Assembly (NCBI GenBank): GCA_023212645.1
Contig: JALBYC010000002.1
Span: 682,001-746,000, forward strand
Length of the DNA stretch: 64,000 nt
Origin: Farysia itapuensis
Taxonomy: Eukaryota > Basidiomycota > Ustilaginomycetes > Ustilaginales > Ustilaginaceae
Direction: 5' to 3'
The position numbers and the translations under genes were made by a program. Positions 29,549 to 37,329 of this stretch are shown here, in pieces. Position 1 is the first letter of the stretch, and every line of letters starts with the position of its first letter. The notes below the pieces were generated by a model, which ran no database searches, was not told the origin of the DNA, and saw only the letters and a program-made list of their open reading frames with translations.

Positions 29549-30187
29549 ATACATAGTCGTAGCGTATGCTCTGCTTGAGTGCAGTCTGTTTTTTTTCAAT
29601 TGTCTCCTCGACATCCGCTGGGTATGTGGCTCAAGTGAGCCAGTACGGTCGTGACGGCTTCTTCGGTCTACAAATATGGCCATGCGTCGAAAAGAGCGGC
29701 CAGAAGAGCACATGCTATCATTGCAGATCAGAAAGGCTTGGCGACTCGTCAACAACGTCAACAACTGCAAGGGCAAATCACGGTCTAACGACACGTCTGG
29801 CACCTGGGGGAACGTGAGTGCATAAGGAGACACTGCACCCGATTTTGAGAACGCCTTGGCGGTGTCCGAATTCGGCGCAGAACCAAATAAGCATCTCAAC
29901 ACGGCTGTTCGGATTGCTTCAAGTATTGCATTCTTCAGCGCCAACGTTGACGTAGGCATCATGTGTGTGTGCATGAGTTGAGTGAAGTAGCTCAGACGGG
30001 AGATAACCGTGATCAACGGTGATTTTCCGGAACCCGTCGCCGCATCGCTTATCTCCCTCTCAACAAGACTGAAGTGGTGCCGTGGCAATTCTTTAGATTC
30101 CAAGCGGCCAGCTTCATATCCAGGCTCACCCTCTGCCTCTGGCGCGGAAAACCGTATTCCGAAATCCTCAGAAGAAAGTGCAGCCAT
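29384..30187 (-). CDS. Uncertain gene, unknown function, 3' structure unclear
   Basis: An open frame on the minus strand starts at ATG 30187 and runs to 29384, overlapping the last 165 bp of the opposite gene. The first 130 residues look protein-like (SPLITVISRLSYFTQLMH, TSTLALKNAILEAIRTAVLR). The last third is compositionally odd. An alternative last exon in another frame (29666-29596) reads TEEAVTTVLAHLSHIPSG with stop at 29596-29598, ending 47 bp from the opposite stop, which would be a cleaner gene end. An upstream exon is also possible: a TTCTTAG acceptor-like site with a branch-like CTAAT lies just before the frame at about 30220. No family recognised. Confidence 0.35.
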   Translation of the reverse strand: MAALSSEDFGIRFSAPEAEGEPGYEAGRLESKELPRHHFSLVEREISDAATGSGKSPLITVISRLSYFTQLMHTHMMPTSTLALKNAILEAIRTAVLRCLFGSAPNSDTAKAFSKSGAVSPYALTFPQVPDVSLDRDLPLQLLTLLTSRQAFLICNDSMCSSGRSFRRMAIFVDRRSRHDRTGSLEPHTQRMSRRQLKKNRLHSSRAYATTMYSIRRMCDCGFCEWRCRSAFGRRGITRMSVQRRRWARAAFRRVRRGQRDPPRSWL

Positions 30188-30957
30188 CCGGAAAATACAG
30201 TCTTGGTGCTTGGCGAGGGTGACTAAGAAAGAGATGCCCAATTAGAAAAGTGATAATAGTTGATTAGCAAACTTTATGCGAGGTCTTCATGCAGTCGAGT
30301 GCAGCCACGTCTCTATCTTGACCCCGCTGTAGATGCTCCAATCACAGTGCGCCGAACATTTCGGGTAAAGCTGCTTGGCATCGGTTGAGGTTTATCGACG
30401 GCCTATCAAATCCGAGCGAAGCAGAGATTTTGTATTGGTACCGCTAAGTGCTTCGCCCAGTGCAAATGCATAAACAGCCCGCGTACCTGAGCCATTCGCC
30501 ACACTGCGAGACCAACGGTCCAATGAGCGACGCCGTTGTGCGCGGCGGCATTTCATCTGCCTCGCTTGCGTCCTGTACCCCATGGTGCCAATTCCAAATT
30601 AGTGCTCTAAAGATAAAGGCGGCTCGACCCGATGGACCTCTCAGAACAGTTTCGGCTGGCAGCTGCAGTGCCCCTCCGGCCTCGCCTCTCCGTTATCCAG
30701 TGGCCAGGCAGCCTCGGTTGCTATCTCTGTTGTCCTCAACCGGTCTCGTGTGGGTGTGCAGATTTGTCCAGACCCGTAGTCCACATGCATTCGTCCTTCC
30801 CCTTGACCCACCCAGTTGTTCACCGTCCCTCGCCCATATAACTGTACCACCCAGTCAATCGTTCCCCTTCTTCCGTACACATACCTGTCCCTTCGCAAGT
30901 CACCCTCTCTTGCTCAACCCACTCCCCCTCCCTGATTTGATCACTTGATCTTTCGCT
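30188..30957. promoter_or_regulatory. Promoter region of the amino-acid permease
   Basis: These 770 bp hold a pyrimidine-rich leader (about 30780-30955) next to the permease ATG. HGATAR motifs lie at 30251-30256 (TGATAA) and 30611-30616 (AGATAA), the binding sequence of fungal GATA factors that control nitrogen catabolism. Such motifs are short and common by chance, so regulation is only suggested. No gene is seen. Confidence 0.4.
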
Positions 30958-32658
30958 ATGGGTGCTTGGACTAACTTTGTCGACGGCTTCAAGCCTGAAG
31001 TCTCGGATGACAACTCGTCCGATGGCGCTGTCTACGCCGAGAAGGGCGATAAGGAATTCGAGTCCGGAGCAGCCGTGGCCGGTTTCAAGACCACCTCGGA
31101 TGAATCTGGCTTGAAACGCCACCTTGTCGGACGACATGTTCAATTTATCGCTCTCGGTGGTTCCATTGGCACTGGTCTGTTCATTGGATCTGGTGGAGCT
31201 CTCGCCGCCGGTGGCCCTGGTTTCCTGATGATCGACTTCATCTTGATCGGCGTCATGCTGTTCATGGTGGTCATGGCTCTCGGTGAGCTTGGCGCTGTTC
31301 TTCCCGTCGCCGGATCTTTCGCTGCTTACTCTTCCCGCTTCATCGACCCCGCCGTTGGTTTTGCCATGGCATACAACTACTGGCTTCAATGGCTTATCGT
31401 CTTGCCCCTCGAACTTGTCGCGGCCTCCATCGTGATTGCCTACTGGGATCCCAGTGAGGTCGTTCCAAAAGGTGTTTGGATCGCAGTTTTCCTTATCTGT
31501 ATCACCATCATCAACTTCTTCGGTGTTCGAGGATACGGTGAATTCGAGTTCTTCGGATCGCTTATCAAGGTGTTGGCTGTCGTTGGCTTTATCATTGCCG
31601 GCGTTGTCATCAACCTCGGAGGTGCCCCCGACAACCATTACTACGGCGCCGAAACGTGGCACAACCCTGGAGCGTTCAATAACGGTTTCAAGGGTTTCTC
31701 ATCTGTGTTCGTTACAGCTGCCTTTGCCTTTGCAGGAACCGAGCTAATTGGTCTTGCCGCTGCCGAGACTGCGAACGCCCGAAAAGAGATCCCAAAAGCT
31801 GCCAAGCAGATCTTCATGCGAGTCACCATCTTCTTCATCGTTTCTCTGTTCATTGTCTCGCTCCTTGTGCCCTACACCGACAAACGTCTCGGATCTGGAT
31901 CGTACGATGCTCGAGCTTCGCCTTTCGTCATTGCTATCAACAATGCCGGTATCAAGGTTCTTCCTTCGATTATGAATGCTGTCATCCTTGTCTCCGTGCT
32001 GTCCGTCGGTAATACCGCCGTCTATGCCGCTTCGCGAACCCTCTCCGCCATGGCTCAGATCGGTCAGGCCCCTAAGCTCTTCACATACATTGACCGACAA
32101 GGCCGACCGTTGCCTGCCGTCTTCCTCTCCCTCGTTTTTGGTCTGCTTGGTTTCCTCATCTATGCAGGTGACAACGCTCGAAACACGACCTTCAACTGGC
32201 TGCTCGCCATTTCGGGTCTTTCGACCATCATCAGCTGGATGTGCATCTGCATTTCTCACGCACGTTTCCGCCAGGCCTGGGCACGGGCCGGTCACACCCT
32301 CGAGGAGCTCCCCTGGAAGTCTCCCTTTGGTATCTGGGGTTCCATCTACGGTGCTTTCTTCAACATGCTCGTCATCTGCTTCACTTTCTACATCTCCGTC
32401 TTCCCAATTGGCGAGGGTGACCTCAGCCCGTCTGACCGAGTCAACGCTTTCTTCCAAGGCTTCATCTCGGTTCCCATTGTCGTCATTGTCTTCTGGCTTC
32501 CTTACAAGATCATCAAGAAGACCAAGATTGTCAAGATTGACGAGATTGACATTAGCACTGGTCGACGAGACCCCGTTCCGATCGAAGTTCTTCGACGCGA
32601 GCGCGAGGAGGCACGCAACGCTCCGCTCCACAAGAAGATCTGGAACTTCTTCTTCTAA
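30958..32658 (+). CDS. Amino-acid permease, YAT/GAP1-like
   Basis: A single exon encodes 566 residues with twelve hydrophobic segments and the APC/YAT signature around the first helix: LKRHLVGRHVQFIALGGSIGTGLFIGSGGAL. Further landmarks are GYGEFEFFGSLIKV (helix 5), FAGTELIGLAAAE (helix 6) and SVGNTAVYAASRTL (helix 8). It should import amino acids with protons across the plasma membrane. The N-terminal 60 residues contain Lys and acidic residues as in ubiquitin-regulated permeases, and the tail ends with an aromatic FF. Specificity cannot be read from sequence. Codon use is noticeably C-ending (ATC, GTC, TTC), suggesting high expression. Confidence 0.95.
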   Translation: MGAWTNFVDGFKPEVSDDNSSDGAVYAEKGDKEFESGAAVAGFKTTSDESGLKRHLVGRHVQFIALGGSIGTGLFIGSGGALAAGGPGFLMIDFILIGVMLFMVVMALGELGAVLPVAGSFAAYSSRFIDPAVGFAMAYNYWLQWLIVLPLELVAASIVIAYWDPSEVVPKGVWIAVFLICITIINFFGVRGYGEFEFFGSLIKVLAVVGFIIAGVVINLGGAPDNHYYGAETWHNPGAFNNGFKGFSSVFVTAAFAFAGTELIGLAAAETANARKEIPKAAKQIFMRVTIFFIVSLFIVSLLVPYTDKRLGSGSYDARASPFVIAINNAGIKVLPSIMNAVILVSVLSVGNTAVYAASRTLSAMAQIGQAPKLFTYIDRQGRPLPAVFLSLVFGLLGFLIYAGDNARNTTFNWLLAISGLSTIISWMCICISHARFRQAWARAGHTLEELPWKSPFGIWGSIYGAFFNMLVICFTFYISVFPIGEGDLSPSDRVNAFFQGFISVPIVVIVFWLPYKIIKKTKIVKIDEIDISTGRRDPVPIEVLRREREEARNAPLHKKIWNFFF

Positions 32659-33043
32659 GAAGTACGATCTTTCTCGGCATAGCATACCCACGCTCTCTAC
32701 CAGCGCCGGTTTGATCACACTTTATTCATCCTAGATGCACTGATCGGACCCTCCGTGCCCATCCCTTTTTTAACACAATCGCGTTCCTTTCTCCTTTAGG
32801 GCTTCTGCGTCTTATATGTACTTTACTAATGGATTCATCTTGCATCACCGAATCGAGTCACACTTTTTCTTCCTCTTCCAAAACCCAGTCTGTGGCGAGT
32901 ACGTGAGTGCGCACGACGACGTCTGTGACGAAAACGTATGTAAGAATTATCGTGATCATGTGGAACAAGAGCGTGCGATGACAGGAAGCGTATATACTTG
33001 AGCGAGCATGCATATGGGGGAAAATGGGGGGCGAGGGGTTGTA
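32659..33043. other. Convergent intergenic region
   Basis: These 385 bp lie between the permease and raffinose-synthase-like stops. They hold the 3' UTRs only; no gene was recognised. Confidence 0.45.
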
Positions 33044-36000
33044 TCAAGGCAAGACGAGCTGAACTTGGAACGAGTCAGCGAGGGTGTTTAGTTCAGTGGC
33101 GTCTTGAGCAGAGTACCACGAGGGGATATCAACTTCGACCAGGTCGCCTTTGGTCTGTCGTACGGCGTCGGAGAAGCGGAAGGGAGCTAGGTCGCCGTTG
33201 ATTTTGACTTGCATACCTGGCGTTGCGGCTGGGATAACGAGGAAGGAGACTTTCGAGACCAACGAGACGCTCTGTGAGACGACGCGGGTGCGCTTGGCCC
33301 TAGCTGGAGCGGCTTGCTCTGCAATCATGCCCGCAGAAACCGAAGGTGTCAGCGAGACAGGGCAGGAAGATAGGTCGATACTTCGGCGGGAGGGAATCTG
33401 ACGAATTGCAGACACCAAATCAGCGGTGTTCAAGGTGGCTCGCTGCATCGTCTCGCTCTGGGCAGACACTAGCAAGGTAGAGTTGTTGGACACGGCAGTG
33501 AAGAAGCTGAAGACGACCGCCGCTTGCAGACGGCTCAGGAGCGAGCACAAGCTGTCAAAAAGCCCAGTGGCGCCGACAAACGGCGTCAGACGCTTGATCT
33601 CGCCAATTACGCGGTAGAAGAGCGCAAACATGGTGTTGAAGAACAGCAGAGACATCAGCCCGGCGCGGTTCATGGCGAACTGCTCCTGGTAGTCGCGTAC
33701 CGTTGCCGATTCGTGCGTAGGCGTCTCTTGTTCGTCTACCGCCACAAATCGGCCTTCTTCCAGGGCTTCAATTCCTTGATCGGTCTGAAGGAACGTAGAC
33801 GTAGCGGTGCCAAGGCCCTGGGATGACATGAATTTGTTGACATGGCCAAGCGGCGCGATGGTTACATCTTCAAGCGCCAGAACAGGGGAGAAAGTGATTG
33901 TGTCCCACGACCCTGGCTTCAACGTTACGGGCAGGGCATCCGCTCCTTGCTCGCCAACGGTGACGAGCCATGTCTCCTGGGACTGGAAGCTGTGTGCTGC
34001 ATATCGTGGCGCTACCTCAGCTTCGGCCAGAACAATGCTGCGCGGGTCGAGCATGTCGAAGGCATCACCAGAAGCGCCTCTTGTATTCCAGAGGCCGACC
34101 GTATGACAGCCACTTTGACCGTCGTGCGCGACCAGCTTGAGAGCTCGTCCCGGGCCATCGCTGACCAAATCGTCAAAAAGCGAGTCGGAAATCAGCTGGC
34201 CTCGAGTCTGCATCACCCTTGAGTCGCCTTGCATGGTCGGCGAGATGAGTCCATTGACAGCTGTGTTCAGTGGCGCGTCAGCCTTGTCCGAGATCCATAG
34301 CTTGGCATTGGTGAAAGCGCGATATGAAGCGTGGTATCCAGTCCAGTCTGACGTTGGCGTCTCCGCGCAGGCGGAAAACATGTCGGCGTCACAACGATGC
34401 TCAGGCAGCTGCAGAGCATTGTATGAGTTGTGCACAAGGTGATGACGATGAGCTTCAGGAACGGAAGGAAAGAAATCGTCTGAGGCTCGGATCGTCATAC
34501 CCTGACTGTGGAGAGTCTTGGAACTGTTGGTCAAGCCCCCGACCCAACCCATGGAGTGGATGACGCTGCCCGCACCAAAGTAGCGCGTGGCGGCGCCTTC
34601 CATCGCCTCAAAGGCTGTGCTTCGACCTTCTTCGATCCAATCCCATTCAGCCTGTGCGTCGATCTTGACAAAGTCGATGCCACACTGCTTGAGGTGGTGG
34701 AACGCACGGTCCCAGAAGAGATGCATGTCGAGATCGCTGCCCTGAATCATCCAGTCTCGGTCGGCGTTGCGCAGTGGATCGTGGAACTTGACTACTCGCA
34801 GAGAGCCGCTCATGGCGGATGCGATCGGTCCGCCAGCCTGAATGCCGTCCCAGTATCCGGCCAGGGTCATCCAGCATCCGACATGGCGGATCGAGGGGAA
34901 TTCAGAACGAATGGTAGACACGTACTTTGTGAGGTTGTGAGCGCTTGACTCGCCTGTGGTAGCAACGTCGACGACGGCAGCATCCATGTCGAAGCTGTTC
35001 AGCCTTCCTCTAGTCCCAGGTCCACGCACCACATCCTGCCAGCCATCATCGATGAGCAGGGAAGAGATGGCCGTTTCGCCGAGACGCTTCTGAGTGGCTT
35101 TGACAGCAGTGATTACCTCGGATAGGTAGGGTCGTCTTTCGGAGTTCTTCATTGCTTCCCAAGTGCAGAAGCCGACACCCGCATCTGCTCGCATTGGGCT
35201 GCTGGACGCTTCTTCAACAGAGCTGCCCGCTGTGGACTGCGTGTCATCCAGATCCGTTCCTTCCACCGCGGTCGAGTCGGAGCAGAACGAGATCTCGACT
35301 GTGTCAAGATCCTGCATGCGAGGCGGTAGGATGGTTGCGACGGGAGTGACAATATCAAATCCAGGTTGGTCCTCGAGCATCTTTTTAGCCGACCATGACA
35401 GGCCGAGAGGCTCTTGAATGCAAGTGCGGAGGGCACGGGCTGCATTTGCTCGACAAGCTGCAATGATGCCTGGTACATCGTCCACCGGACCCATGGCGAT
35501 TGAGATTCTTGTTGCAGGCGCGTCCGGACGCGACTCGACGCGGAAAAAGGCACGTTTGTCGTCATGGTGACTGCGCTTGAATTTAATCAGGGCATTGGAC
35601 TCGACGATGGGCATCAACACGAGAGCCTGTGCCGAGTGGCTGAGGCGGAGGACAACAATGGAGGATCCGAACTCGGACGAGATCTCGCTCAAGGATGTGA
35701 ATGTTCGCGAAGTGCACCACGTGGATTTGGTACGCTCCACGACGATACCGCTGGACACGTCGGCATGGTTGATGTGGAAGGCAGTGGCTTGTTCTCCGAC
35801 TTGATTGGACGGTTTGAGCATAGACACTTGGATAGATGGCTGTCCCTCGGGTAGTTCAGGCGCTTCAAGCACGTTGTCTTGAATAGGATGAAGTACGTCT
35901 TGGATCTGCTGCGATCGCTCATGAGAAGGCACGTAGATTTGACCGTCGCAGGAGGGGGAGCCTAACCAATCGACTTTGCCATCTGGGTGGACGATGCGAT

Positions 36001-36328
36001 AGGTGAAGCCAAACGCACCATCGACGGCCGCCTGCGTACACTTGACGTTGGCATGAAAGACAAAGCCATTGCTGTCGCCCGCCTTTGCCGCGCAGTGTGG
36101 CATAAGAATGGCTTTCCAGCCAGCCGTCACGGAAGACGAGGGAACATCCTCGTTGTCGATCGGCAGATCTGTCCACAACTCGAGACGCGCATCCCCTTGC
36201 GACAAGGACTGAGAGTACTGATCCGAAGGGAAGTAAGCGGTGAAAGACAGGCCTTGTTGACACGCTCTAGTTGCAGCAAAGCTCCTGCACGATCCGAGTG
36301 CAGGGTCAAAGGATGCGGCGGAACGCAT
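33044..36328 (-). CDS. Raffinose-synthase / seed-imbibition-type GH36 protein
   Basis: A single exon encodes 1094 residues. The catalytic region shows GFCTWEAM, SLLIDDGWQD, GCWMTLAGYWDGI, then FVKIDAQAEWDWI, where the Asp of KIDAQ is in the place of the GH36 nucleophile (KVDxQ in raffinose synthases). DADMFSA...SDWTGYHASYRAF matches the DWDMF...HA..RA region that carries the acid/base. Members are alpha-galactosidases or galactosyltransferases acting on raffinose-family sugars; fungal members are poorly characterised and usually intracellular. No signal peptide is seen. Residues about 840-960 hold an inserted, less conserved segment with a hydrophobic stretch (LMSLLFFNTMFALFY). ATG 36328 is the first in frame. 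Confidence 0.88.
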   Translation of the reverse strand: MRSAASFDPALGSCRSFAATRACQQGLSFTAYFPSDQYSQSLSQGDARLELWTDLPIDNEDVPSSSVTAGWKAILMPHCAAKAGDSNGFVFHANVKCTQAAVDGAFGFTYRIVHPDGKVDWLGSPSCDGQIYVPSHERSQQIQDVLHPIQDNVLEAPELPEGQPSIQVSMLKPSNQVGEQATAFHINHADVSSGIVVERTKSTWCTSRTFTSLSEISSEFGSSIVVLRLSHSAQALVLMPIVESNALIKFKRSHHDDKRAFFRVESRPDAPATRISIAMGPVDDVPGIIAACRANAARALRTCIQEPLGLSWSAKKMLEDQPGFDIVTPVATILPPRMQDLDTVEISFCSDSTAVEGTDLDDTQSTAGSSVEEASSSPMRADAGVGFCTWEAMKNSERRPYLSEVITAVKATQKRLGETAISSLLIDDGWQDVVRGPGTRGRLNSFDMDAAVVDVATTGESSAHNLTKYVSTIRSEFPSIRHVGCWMTLAGYWDGIQAGGPIASAMSGSLRVVKFHDPLRNADRDWMIQGSDLDMHLFWDRAFHHLKQCGIDFVKIDAQAEWDWIEEGRSTAFEAMEGAATRYFGAGSVIHSMGWVGGLTNSSKTLHSQGMTIRASDDFFPSVPEAHRHHLVHNSYNALQLPEHRCDADMFSACAETPTSDWTGYHASYRAFTNAKLWISDKADAPLNTAVNGLISPTMQGDSRVMQTRGQLISDSLFDDLVSDGPGRALKLVAHDGQSGCHTVGLWNTRGASGDAFDMLDPRSIVLAEAEVAPRYAAHSFQSQETWLVTVGEQGADALPVTLKPGSWDTITFSPVLALEDVTIAPLGHVNKFMSSQGLGTATSTFLQTDQGIEALEEGRFVAVDEQETPTHESATVRDYQEQFAMNRAGLMSLLFFNTMFALFYRVIGEIKRLTPFVGATGLFDSLCSLLSRLQAAVVFSFFTAVSNNSTLLVSAQSETMQRATLNTADLVSAIRQIPSRRSIDLSSCPVSLTPSVSAGMIAEQAAPARAKRTRVVSQSVSLVSKVSFLVIPAATPGMQVKINGDLAPFRFSDAVRQTKGDLVEVDIPSWYSAQDATELNTLADSFQVQLVLP

Positions 36329-37329
36329 CGTTGTGAAACCGCACAGAGAGGGAGGGAGGGTGTAGGAAACGAGAGGTGTTGTGGGGTAACACGCAGAGCT
36401 TGACGATCACGATACACTATATACGAGAGCGTACTTGGGGACTACTGGCGCTCGCTTGACACAAGACCAGACGGGACCACTTGTTTGGGACGAGACAATC
36501 TTGGCAAAACTGGACATCGGGGAATGAAGTGCACTGCTTGCCATTGACGTAGACAGCCCAGGCTCAGCGCTCATTGACTGAATTGGGAGGATTCTATTAT
36601 GCCACTGATCGATCGAACAAATGTCTGGAATTCATGCTCGAGTGCAAGCTTCAGGGATCCATGTATGCGCTTGGATGTTGCTACTTGCTCGGGGTGAGCG
36701 CCGCTGGATACAGGTAAGCAGAGCTGGCTATTGTGGAGCGGCTAGCAAGAGCAACACACGAATTTTCTCTCCTCACACTTCACACGTGCTTTTTTAGCTG
36801 CAGGACAATCGATCATCGGAATCGGGAAAGCGGAGAAATTTGATTTTGAGGTCAATGTGAACCTGCTTTTTGGCTGCGACGAGGAAATTCGGATGGTACG
36901 CGTCCCAGGTACCTGCAGCCAATTTCCAACATCAAAACACAAGGGGTCACTGGCGCATCTGACAATGACGAGCCTGGCCATGCTCGTGATCGCCGCCCAA
37001 ATGCACTGCTGGGTCCACGCTGATCAATTGTTGATCAATCCATCTCCGCTTCAATGAACATACATGCAATGACCCCCATCTGATGCTGCATTACACAGCT
37101 CGCAAGCGCCCTCGTCTGTTGCCGAATTCCGCTCCAACTCCGCTCGGCACCAAGGAATATTTCTTTCCTTCCTTGTTGATTGTATGACGCGACGACTCCC
37201 ATTCTGCCCAAAGCAGACCATAATGAAATTATCGTGTACGAGAGAAACGGGTGCATCCTTCAGAACGTTGCGATCAGCATGATTGATCTCGCTAGTTGAT
37301 TACTGCCGGTCAGCTAATAGTGTACATGT
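36329..37329. promoter_or_regulatory. Upstream region of the raffinose-synthase-like gene
   Basis: This 1001-bp gap holds the promoter of the minus-strand GH36-like gene and the 3' UTR of the deubiquitinase. A 7-bp-arm inverted repeat (TGATCAA-TTG-TTGATCA) sits at 37021-37037 and a CACGTG at 36783-36788. No convincing coding frame is seen. Confidence 0.4.

Noticed and set aside
30820..31662. 280-codon minus-strand frame over the permease start and leader
   Set aside because: Opposite strand of the permease; composition follows its codon bias.
31744..32718. 324-codon antisense frame across the permease gene
   Set aside because: Made of acidic, low-information sequence that mirrors C-ending codons of the real permease; no domain and no ATG-led start of quality.
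36857..37057. Short plus-strand frame with a hydrophobic segment
   Set aside because: 66 codons, no conserved features, in a promoter or UTR region.
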